This document shows, in pieces, positions 39,001 to 51,000 of a stretch of 64,000 nt of DNA (the stretch's first letter is position 1; each line of letters starts with the position of its first letter). This DNA is from Mnemiopsis leidyi (Eukaryota; Ctenophora; Tentaculata; Lobata; Bolinopsidae). Made by a program: the position numbers and the translations under genes. The stretch is from assembly GCA_000226015.1 (NCBI GenBank), contig JH153212.1:77191-141190 (forward strand), given 5' to 3'. The notes beneath the pieces are model-generated. The model did no database searches, was not told the DNA's origin, and saw only the letters and a program-made list of their open reading frames with translations.

Positions 39001-42000
39001 GGTATTCAGAGAGCATTAGTGTAATGTACTGTAAACTGGTCCTATAATGTCCAGTCGCCATCTCATCATTTATGTCAAATAACCGTGTTAAGTTATTGAA
39101 TACTGATTAGGTTCCACATTTTTTCGGTATTTTCGTTATTAAGTTATCTTCTCATAGTCTTTCTTCATCAAAATCGAAAAAAATAAGCAACTTTTACATG
39201 TTTGTAAATCCAATTTTTGTCGACTGTGAGTACTCGTGCTAGGGCGTTTCTTTCTAGTGACATGGGTAATGCTTCAGAAAAAGGAATAATGAAAAATTTC
39301 TTTACAATTTACTGTAGCACAAACAAAGAGAGAAGGTCACCCTGGCAAATTGCAGAATTAATGTCACAATAGACCAGCATGTCCCTAAAGTTGACTCCTC
39401 ACAGAACTTCCCCCCAAAGTTCAGACAATGAACGGTACTCCAATCTGAACTCGACATATGATTATACCGGCAGACCTACTACTTCTGCCGATCTTTCCTT
39501 GCGATTCGTGTCGAAAAATCAATTGTTGTAAAAATTCATCTGAAACATGGGAGTAGCTATAAGCGTTATGAATAATTGTAGGGTGACACGCTTTGATAAA
39601 CACTAATTGTGATAAATTAGTTTAAAGGTTTACTTTGTTTTTGAATATTTCCCCTTAAATTCCAGGCCTACCAGACGCGTCGCCCAAGGCAGAACCTCAA
39701 GGTATAAATTAAATAAGCTTATCAACGACTTAACGCCACACATATTCAGGAATCAAATCTTACATGTCTGAACTCGAAATATACCAGGATCTTTTTTCCA
39801 AAATTCAGAAGAACAGAGACAAAATTAGTATTGATGATAATCTGGATCTTTTTGAGGTCATTTTCAACGATGGTGATACGATCTTGGAGAAATGGGTAAG
39901 ATCAAGATAAAAGCATTAAAAAGCAAAACTTTTCAAAAGTTTGCGAAACTTTATAAGAATCAAAAGTAAACGTGGGGAGGGAGGAAACGAGAAAAGCGAA
40001 GGTAGGCGGGTGGAGGGACGCGGGACGCGGGTGGACTGCGGAGGGAGAAGAGAAGAAAGAGGAGGAAAGAGGGAAGGGTAAGGATGGAGGAGGAAGGAAA
40101 GAAAAAAGATGAAGCGGGAAATGGGAGAAAATATTTATTGGCCGGAGGACGGGTTTCTGTTAGTACAGGATATCATGGCAATTCTTTTACTTTTGTGCGA
40201 GTCTATTTTCCCACTTTTTTACAGGACCTCACTAAACAGTTGCACGAAGACGGGATAGCCAGATTAGAAATCCAAAATGAGACACTTGACGTTCATTGGA
40301 TATTACATTTCATGGACAGCGGCGTCAAAGAAGTATTAGGAGAGGATGAAATCTTCAAAAAGGCGGAACAAATTTGGCAAACTGCCGGAAATGTCATTAA
40401 TGCCACCCACTCCGTTGATGCGTATGGTAAAAGTTGGGTTGATTTTGTAACTCTGGGTTTGGGTTTATCTTTTGTGTTAGTTGGTATATTTGGGCTATAC
40501 TTTAAGATAACTGACAAATATGCTAAACTAGCAGCTAAGTTTGTTAAAGGTAGTGTCTCAGTATGGTTTTGCTTGGAAGGGTCGTTATTGATTATCTCTG
40601 GGGTCGAATTCGGTGCTGTAGGCGATACTTCCAAGGATATGGTTAGTGTGGTAGTTAAAGTGCTTGTTCTAGCTTTAAAAAATCATACCATGATTACGTT
40701 TCTTTTCCAAAACATCCTCATTTACTTCCCATTTTATTTCGATGAATGCAAGCAAAATTTGGCCAAGTTATTGATAAGAATTACCAGTTGTCAGTGGGTG
40801 ATTTGCATTTGTGTTCCGTTAAGTGGAGCAATAATATTCATCAATATTGATTCAATAGATTGCTCTCTGTTAATTAGTACAACATTTAAATGGCAAATTA
40901 TTCATCAAGGCATGCTTATTTTAGGCTATCTTGGATCCTTCATTTCGAGCATCGTTTACATGATAGGGTTTTACAAGGCAAGCAAAACAAACATCAGTTC
41001 TACAGCCAGCAGAAAAAGGGGCATCAAGCAAACCATGGTAGCTTGCTCTGTCGAGGTTATCTCTGATTTAGCTGCCACAGGCTACCATGTTTTCTTCACC
41101 AGCTCATGTACCTTGGGATCAATGAAGGCTCACAGACAAACAACAAATAGCTATGCTTCCCAAAATACCTGTGATGCCAAAATGAGGACAGCACTGTTAG
41201 AATCAGGAAGTCCACTTTGCTTACTTTGGATCATGCTGGTTCAGCAGCTGGTTCAAGAAATAGTCTACATCTTTGCGGTTGTTGTTGATCGCAAAAAGAA
41301 CTAAACAGTGACAAAGAGTGAGACGTTTGACAGAAAACTTACATGTTTAATTAACTGCTTAAGAGTCTTATAGATTCGACTTTTGGACAATAGGCTGAAT
41401 TGCTGAAATTCGCGCTAATTACTTAGATCTGACTCCAGAGATGTAGTCATGGTCCAATCTTTGAATCTACTTTTCGAATTTGTGCCATTTTATCGAAAAT
41501 TTTTTCTTCTGCTGGTTTGTTTAATCTATTTATCTGAGAAAAGTGTGCATGATCTGTTATTCGTTAAAGTTTAAATATCATTTTAAGAAATGTGAGTTAT
41601 TGTGCGTTGGATAAGTAAACATGGGCGACCATTAAACGGTAAAACTTAAATAAATTATGCAATAAGTTTGTGGCCCAATTTAAAAGGTAGGATTCATAAA
41701 GTTCATCCGGATGCAATGTTGCTGGATCGCATTGCAGTTTTATATTATCTAGTATATTATTATGGAATAACCTAGCGGCACTATTTGTTAATTTAATTCG
41801 TGATCGACTTTGTCTTCGGGTGCTAAAGCCATTGTGGCATTGTAAAACTTCATTTGAAAAAGGGATAAGTATAGATCACATTACAATACAGTGAAGTACG
41901 ACCAATGAGAAGTTAAGAATAATTCTTCCAAATTTTACAAATGCAATATATGATATAGAGTCCACAAAATCGTATCCATGCAAATCTATTTCTATGATCC

Positions 42001-45000
42001 TAGCTTCGCTTGCGATTCCTGTCGAAAATCAATTGTTGTAAAAGTTCACTTGAATTCTGGGGGGAGAGATGCTAAGCTATGATTCTTGTCGCTTCACACA
42101 TTTGGAGATATAACGTACTTGTCTACATGTTCTCAAAATTTTAAGGTTTATCCACTTTCAGAGCCGACACAGTAAAAATTCTTGCATACTTGCAAATAAA
42201 ATTGGTGCACGGTCCTCCCGAGAGTTTTCAAAATTTAGCAGCTCATCGCTTCTAAGCCCAATTTTAATTTTCGTACGTTACTTTTATAAATAACTGTTTA
42301 CAAACACCGAATAGCAAGAAAAGCAACGTCCGTGTCTGGTCAGTATACACAGACAGACTCCTCAAATAATCTCTTCTCTTTCTTTCTATCCATGGCAACA
42401 TCTCTCAACAAATATAAATCTCCTATGCAATTTAAACTGTATCCCTTTAGGTTCAAATCAAATTTTATAGTGTTAAATAAATTAATCTGGTGTCTACCTC
42501 TACGAGATATAGCATGGCAACCATCTAATGCATATACTAAAGCTGAAGCAGCAGGACTATTTTCAGGCAATCTCAAAACATTACCCATCATGGTCCACCT
42601 AGAAAATTCGATACGATTAGTAAGGGGGGTGACATCACATCTATAATATACATTTTTATTCGAAATTTTGTTAGGCCAGGCAATGTTGGATGGATGAATC
42701 TAAGGTGTCTTCTATGGGCGGTATTAAGTCTTTCAAGAACATGTTTAAGGCTGCCCAAGAACAGGGACCATACCGTACATTTGAAGCTAAAATTCAGCTC
42801 TTGAAATCACAGCACCATTTTTTGCCCACCCAGTTATTTATTGGTTGAGTTAAAAGAAAGTTATCAATTTTTTTTTGTCAAAATTATCCGTTTTGAAGCC
42901 TTGTCCAGCATCGATTTTAAGTCACATTTACGGCAAGGTCAACAAACCGCGTATTAAACCCTATGTTTGATGTTTTTTGATGTTTTAAACCAAATGAATC
43001 ATCAAGATGAAGTTTAGAGGCAACCTTCAAACCTGTCAAATTTAAGGAAAAGTCTATCAAAATGCTCATAAAGAGACCTAATTTGTTTAAACGTCTTGTG
43101 AAATTGAGCATTTTCAGCTCAATTCTTAGAAGGGCCGAAACCATATGATATAATGGTTCAGCTCCAGTGCGGAGGAATCTAAATGGAAGTTACAATGTTG
43201 CTATTGACCTTTGCAGTGTTATTCCGTATCATTGAGGTAGTTTTGACCGATTTAGATCGAGATAAATATTATTGAAATTAAAAATCACGGCTCATATTTT
43301 CCAACACTTCCCTTGGGCCTTGGCGATTGCCAAAGAATTATTGCTGTTATATGGGCTCTTGATATAACTGAAACTAGAAATTCGGAGAACCTGTAGACGA
43401 GAGTCATATCTACAACGTGAGAAGTAAAGTCAACCTCAGCTTAGCATATTAACCACTTAAATGTTCGGTACCAATATTTCTTGGACGACCTAATTCTTGG
43501 TTTTTTTTCAAGATTCTTCCAAATTCTAGGTCTACAAGACGTTTCCCAAAGCAAGACACTCCAGGTAAACTGTTTTAGGGTCTCAACGACTCAACACGAC
43601 ATTAATCTAGGAACTTAATCTCACATGTCTGAACTGGACATATACCAGGATCTTTTTTCTAAAATTCAGGAGAACAGAGACAAAATTAAGGTTGATGGTT
43701 TGGATCTTTTTGAGGTCACTCTCTACGACGATGATACGATTTTAGAAACATGGGTAAGGAAATTGGCAAAATTTTGCTCTACAAAACTATGAATAAAATA
43801 TAGAGGCTTATATAGGTTTACATTTATTTCAACCTATGACGGAAATTCTACTACTAATTACCTAAGTAACTCTATTTTCCCGCTTTTTCACAGGACCTTA
43901 CTGAACAGTTACAAGAAGATGCAATAGCCAGATTAGAAATCAAAAATGATACCCGTGACGTTCATTGGATATTACATTTCATGGACAGCAGCGTCAAAAC
44001 AGTTTTAGGTGAGGATGAAGTCTTTAAGAAAGTGGAACAAATTTGGGAGACTGGCAGAAAAGTCGTCAATGCAACTCACTCGATGGAAGCACAGGGTACA
44101 AGTGGGGTTTATAGTGGTGTCACTATTGGTTTAGGTTTATCTTTTGTGATAATTGGTCTGTTGGGACTTTACTTTAAGATTACTGATAAATATGCAAGGG
44201 CAGCTGCTAAGTTTGTTAAAGGTAGTGTATCAGTATGGTGCTTTTTGGAAGGGACATTTCTGATTATCTCCATGATCGGATTTGGCACTACAAATGACTT
44301 GATTATTAACGGTGTGATCAGCTTGGTAATTAAAGTGCTTATTTTTGCTTTAAAGAATCATACTATGATATCGTTTTCGTTCCAAAATATCCTTATTTAC
44401 TTCCCATTTTATTTTGATGAACACAAGGAATATTTGGCCAAGTTATTAATAAAAATTACCAGTTGCCAGTGGGTGATTTCCGTTTGTGTTTCGTTAATTG
44501 GAGCAATAATATTTATCAATATTAGTTTAGAAGATTGCACATCGATACTTAAGATAGCATTAAAATGGCAAATTATTTATCAAGGCATGCTTATTTTAGG
44601 CTATCTTGGATCCTTCATTTCGAGCATCGTTTACATGATAGGGTTTTACAAGGCAAGCAAAACAAACATCAGTTCTACAGCCAGCAGAAAAAGGGGCATC
44701 AAGCAAACCATGGTAGCTTGCTCTGTCGAGGTTATCTCTGATTTGGCTGCTACAGGCTACCATGTTTTCTTCGCCGGCTCATGCGCCTCGGACATAAACA
44801 GGATCAAGGCTCACTTGCAAACAACAAATACTTATGCTTTCCGAAACACCTGTGGCGTCAAAATGAGGATAAGTCTCGTGGATCCGGAAGTTGCAGTTTG
44901 CATTCTTTGGATCATGCTGGTTCAACAGCTGGTACAAGAGATAGTTTTCCTTTTTGCGGTTGTAGTGGATCGCAAACAGAAGTAACTTTTGGCGGTAAAT

Positions 45001-48000
45001 TGAGATGGACGAGAAAGAGTCAAGACCCGAAGAAAAAAAACCCTAAGATTGGACAATAATTCTTTAGCAATAACAGCTAAAGCTGTACAAATTTAGCAAT
45101 AACAGCTGTCATTGCTAAATTTGTGCTCGCTGATTATTTTTGCCTTTTCAAGCTATGAATTCAGAATCAGAAAATTGGGAACCATATGATCAATAAGTTT
45201 TTTCAATTCGACTGGTTCGTTCGTTATGACTAGTTTAAAAAATTAAAAGAACATTGTTTGCATGATGCTGTTTTTTGTTACAAATAAGTTATTTTATTTT
45301 CAGTTGCGAAAATGTTTGCTTATTAGCTTCAACCGAATTGATTCTAATCGACCTTGTGGCTTGTCTGTTATATAACATTTAGTACGTTATGATTTAATTT
45401 CGTTACTACAATTATGCTTGATCTATCTGATCATAATGCCTTAAAAACTTGATTAACATCCAAACTTAAAAACACTTAAATAACCTAAGACCCTTTGGGC
45501 TATACACTGTGCGTTTTACCTTAACCAGGGGCTATAGAAGATGCAGCTTACCTGATACCAGGGATTATAGAAGATTCAGCTTACCTGATACCAGGGGTTA
45601 TAGAAGATGCAGCTTACCTGATACCAGGGGTTATAGAAGATGCAGCTTACCTGATACCAGGGGTTATAGAAGATGCAGCTTACCTGAGTCCAGGGGTTAT
45701 AGAAGAAGCAGCTTACCTGATACCAGGGGTTATAGAAGATGCAGCTTACCTGATACCAGGGGTTATAGAAGATGCAGCTTACCTGATACCAGGGGTTATA
45801 GAAGATGCAGCTTACCTGAGACCAGGGGTTATAGTAGAAGATGCAGCTTACCTGATACCAGGGGTTATAGAAGATGCCTGATGCAGCTTACCTGATACCG
45901 GGGATTATAGAAGATTCAGCTTACCTGAGTCCAGGGGCTATGGAAGATGCAGCTTTCCATAACAAAGCCTCCAGGGCAGCTTACAGAGGGAGAATTGTCC
46001 ACGCTGATTCTGTGAAAGAAAAAATACTCGGTTAAAAAGAAAGATATAATTTCACTTAATTTCTGTTTAGGACAAAAATGATTCACTTTTTTAATAGCTT
46101 CATATGATCAAGCACTTTTTGCCCTTATAACTCGCATTTGGCACTAATTGGACCTTCTTGGGTAGACCTATTTAAAGCACTAAGCTCACAAAAGAAAAAT
46201 TGTCCCCAATTTTTTTCGCAAATTGCTTTATTGTTTCTATATTCTACCTGTATTCTATGCCGTGGATTTCATCTTGGGTACAGGGATCAGTCGTCGGATT
46301 ATCGTCACCACAATAAGCCACCGCCTGAAATTGTTTTAGTGTTTGAATTCATGTTTACCATATCTCATGTGCAATTGCAGGGTTCAATATAAACTTTTTC
46401 TAAATCTTCCAAATCAGTCAATTACATGCAAATTTACACAATGAATGAATAAACAAACCATAAATATCGAAAGCAGGAGCAACTCCTGTACAAGCATAAG
46501 CCCTTACAATTAGAACATCTGCCAGGCAAGAACCTTACTTAGAGCATCTGCCAGGCAAGAACCTTACTTAGAACATCTGCCAGGCAAGAACCTTACTTAG
46601 AGCATCTGCCAGGCAAGAACCTTACAATAAGAGCATCTGCCAGGCAAGAACCTTACAATAAGAGCATCTGCCAGGCAAGAACCTTACTTAGAACATCTGC
46701 CAGGCAAGAACCTTACTTAGAACATCTGCCAGGCAAGAACCTTACTTAGAACATCTGCCAGGCAAGAACCTTACTTAGAACATCTGCCAGGCAAGAACCT
46801 TACCCTGATGGGGAATGTCCTGCTGTGTGAAGCTCTGGCCTCACATCTGACGATACCGTCGGAAGTGGTTATCGTGACACCATCAGCAGCCCCTGGAGCT
46901 CCAAACGTGTGGCACCTGCAATTATGATTCAGTTAGGTTCACTAGTTCTACAGTTCCTTAAATCAATGTGATTCAACTGAGTTCGCTAGTTCTACAGCTC
47001 TTCAAATCGATGTGATTTAGATCCTAGTTCTATAGCTCCTTGATTAAATGTGATAAAGACTATAAATGTCTAGTTATACAGCTCTTTATTCTTCAATCAA
47101 CGAAATTCAGGTGGCTAGGTGTATTCTTCGGCTCTTTCATTCACCGTTATTCTGATCGCCAGAGTTCCATAGCTCCTTCTTTCTCATTCAATGATTGAGG
47201 AAAAACGCTGCAGTATGTAAAGCAAAGTTGGTTGAGATTCCCTCATTAGCCGAGTAATGAAATGACTAACGATGAAGTGTGATCTGTGAAAGTTAGTGCT
47301 TTGATGTATGCATCTGTGTCTCTGTGCTGTATAAGATTGGATTTAACCTCATAAACATTGCATTTAACCTCATAGAATTCATTCGAAGCTAAGATTGACC
47401 GTATCATTTCACAAAAAGACGCCTTTTTGATAAATGACACAGTTAAGGTTAGTATCATTAACCATGTAAATGAAATTTATCAGAAAATCGGTGGAATAAC
47501 TTGCAACCTTCATTTTTCTGACCTCAGCTATTTGTGGTTACTTTTTGACAAAGTTGGGTCATTTATAATTAATATAAATTTTATTTTATTTAATTTGACT
47601 CGAATCTAACACTATGAAATGTAGTAAAGATTTAATAATATATATTTGTAAATCTTGTAAATCTTATAACGTACCTCATAACTTTTTGTCCCACACTGCA
47701 AGAAGCGAAACTTGTGGCATCGTCACCAATAGCAGGCTCTCCATACACAGTTTCGTCTGCGGAGTGTTATTGTTAAAAGCTAATTCAAACGAAATCCGAA
47801 ACGATCGGGACTGGCGGAACCATGGATCATGAATAACGCAGCAGGACAAAAATCTTCATAAAATCAAACGAATTGTTTTATGGTGGAAAAGTAATGATTA
47901 ATCCATGGTTGACTTGTCGTTCACTTTACTTGAAGTGCAGATTAACATAATGAATTAACTTTTTATTTCAAATAGCTAAATTTGCCTGAAAGTGTCTACA

Positions 48001-51000
48001 AATGATTTTCAAAGTCCACTCCCACGACTAATGATAAACTAATAAATGACCCATTGTCGGGTGTTTTAAATTCAACTCGGTTATTCAGCTGTTATCATGT
48101 TATAATGTTATAATGTTATAATGTTATAATGTTATCATGTTATCATGTTATCATGTTATCATGTTATCATGTTATCATGTTATCATGTTATCATGTTATC
48201 ATGTTATCATGTTATCATGTTATCATGTTATCTTGTTATCATGTCGGTCTGTTACTTACATTTGGAGTGTTTGGGCATGCAGGTGCCAGCCCTCTCATCG
48301 AACTCATAACCATCCTCGCATTGGCAGGTGTAATCGTTAGTCCCAACCGGTTCACATTCGCCGTGATCACCGCATCTGAAGATGTAATCGGCTTGTCAAT
48401 GCTCATCGCTCCTGCTACTGCAAGTGCAGTGTAAACGCAGCTAATGATTAGTCAGATTCTCTCCGGGTTCTAAAGTGTGCGGCTTTAAGGAGATAATATG
48501 AACAAAATTGTCATATACTCTTAGCTCAGTAGCTCTAAGCAGAATAATGATATTTGGATAAAGCAATATTAAGTACGCAAGAGGGTTATCTGAATAGATT
48601 TCGACTGGCAGTCTGGCAGAGCAGTGTTAAGATCAAATTTATAAACTAAACTAGCTATTTATTAGTAAACGTAACTTCCGCCTGATTTCCCACCCACAAA
48701 GTAATTACAAGTAAATTACAAGTAATAAAAAGTAAATTACAAGTAAATTTAGGGTCGATTAAAACTTATTGCAAGTACTTACAAGAAAATAACAAGTAAT
48801 AACAAGTAAATTACAAGTAAATTTAAAGTAAATTAAAACTTATTGCAAATACTTACAAGTCATAACAAGTAATAACAAGTTAATTTAAAGTAAATTAAAA
48901 CTTATTACAAGTAATAACAAATAAATTACAAGTAAATTAAAAGTAAATTAAAACTTATTACAAGTAATAACAAGTAAATTACAAGTAAATTAAAAGTAAA
49001 TTAAAACTTATTACAAGTAATAACATAAAAGTTCTAACCTGTCAACATCACACCCTGTTTGTTTCTCGACACAAGTGGGAGACTGCTGACCAGATTCATC
49101 TTCTGCCTCCACCATCTGGCACTCTTGTCCCTCACCACAGTTCCAACCCTCGCAATCAGGGCAGACCGCCGCAGCGTAGTCGTTCCTTTGGGGAAAATGT
49201 TATCATGTTATCTTATTATCATGTTATCATGTTATCATGATATCATGTTATCTCTTTATCATGTTATCATGTTATTAGATTATCATGTTATCATGTTATG
49301 ATGTTATCATGTTAGCATGTTATCATGTTATCATGTTATCATGTTATCATGTTATTATGTTATCATGTTATCATGTTATCTTGGGAAAGTTATGCGGATT
49401 TTGGTGTGAAAATTATGCGGATATCATGAGATTATCATGGAATATGGGGTTACATGTTGATTGCAAATAAAGAAGTAGCAATTCAACTTCTAACCATTAA
49501 TTTAAGAAGTATTCTTGGAAATAAAGAAATAGGGATAACTTTTACCCTTAATTTAAGAAGTATTCTTGAAAATAAAGAAGTAACGATAATTTTTACCCTT
49601 AGATAAGATAATATTTTGAAAAGTGCTAAAATTACAAATGTATATCTTACAAGTTTTCCATAAGCTTGCAGACTAAGGAAACGTCACACCAGTTCGAATC
49701 GGTACAATCTGCTACAGCACAGGCCCTATCATTCGGAATCACTCCTTTGTCTGTTATTCCTTTGTTGGCCAACCTGCAAAGGATTTAAGTTCGCTCTCAG
49801 TTCGTGGTTGCGGTTTGCTGTTATAAATATTTAGTCATCAGTTCTACACTTATGGTCACTGGTCAGTTGCATGTTCAGTATCTTAAACTCCTATCCATCA
49901 GTTGATTAAGAGTTTATATGCTAAGCTTTACACATTAAGATAATCATTTTGGGGCCGGGAATTTTCGTAAACAAATTTATGTTCAGTATCTTATATTCTT
50001 ATCCATTTCCGTAAACACCAGTTATTCTCCTTACTTGTCAAACCAAAAGGAGTGGGCGTTGCACACGAGCGGCTCATAACCCGTCGGACACTCTGCACTA
50101 GGGCTAGGCTGTCCTCTGTTGTAGATGTACTTGAACTTCATGAGCTTGGGACCGTTGCAAGGATCCCCTATCTGCTCTTCTTCTGTGCACAGTGCTCTGG
50201 CCTGGATTTATGTGGTCGTCATGGAGAAGTTATCGGATTTTGTAAGATTGTAAGATCGATATCAGGAATTCATTTATAATTATTGTCTAAGAATAACGCA
50301 TCTGCAAAACGATTTTTAATCAACTCATTGCAAACAATATCATAGTGTCAACAAAGTAAACTTACAATCACGCCTTGCCCTCCCCAGCCATTGTAAGCAA
50401 CACAGTCAGCTCCTTCGGATTTAACTAGAGCTCCGTCAGCGTTCACACCCACATTTCCAGTCTGGACTTCACAGTAGGCAGCCACCTTTATTGGAGATTC
50501 AGTATTAGCAAGATATTGTGAAATTGTAGTGTATAGATTAAGTCCGATTGGATTGGTAATCAAAAGCACGTTCAGTCACATAATTTTGAGCTCGATAATT
50601 TTGGGCTGGCAATGAATTTTTCGATGGATTTGCTTTCAGATACCTTTCCAACAGGACAGCTGGCAGTTGAAGTTGCATCATCCCTTGCTTCCGACTTTTC
50701 ACCAAGAACCTCTTCCAGCGACTCCATACCCTCAATTATCGGATCAGCAGGCCCCCATACCTAGAATTTGACACTTTTTGTCATTTTCAATTCGATAATC
50801 ACAGATAAGTTTTGAAATTTTGAGGCAACTTTTGGAATTACTTTACGTTTAAAATAATCTATTTTCTAATTAGGCCTAAAGGAACTTGTACAACCAAATT
50901 GAGTTTATCTTTTCAGTTGCATCAATAACATACTTTGAAAATACAACATAATAAACCGACGATGGGTGAACAATTCGATAATAAACTTTCTCACCTTAAC

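Noticed and set aside
40084-40224. Upstream extension of the nested gene 1 frame to an ATG at 40084
   Set aside because: This part is the purine tract of intron 1. The paralogue has no such sequence, while both genes have a conserved exon 1 beginning MSEL with a donor in phase.
45509-45895. Plus-strand open frame of 128 codons with an 11-residue repeat
   Set aside because: It is the 33-bp minisatellite read on the wrong strand. The unit length is a multiple of three, so the frame stays open by chance. The minus strand shows the units are copies of an exon end and donor.
34223-45924. Treating 34.2-38.5 kb as a separate EGF/Ig gene
   Set aside because: Its first exon (38496) has no start codon or signal peptide, begins in phase with exon 35, and supplies exactly the next unit of module B by comparison with module A.
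46495-46804. Regularly repeated units resembling a CRISPR array
   Set aside because: Units are directly tandem with no unique spacers, and the region is an intron of an animal gene.
48129-48434. Plus-strand repetitive ORF of about 100 codons
   Set aside because: Produced by the 8-bp ATGTTATC array and the antisense of lectin exon 32.
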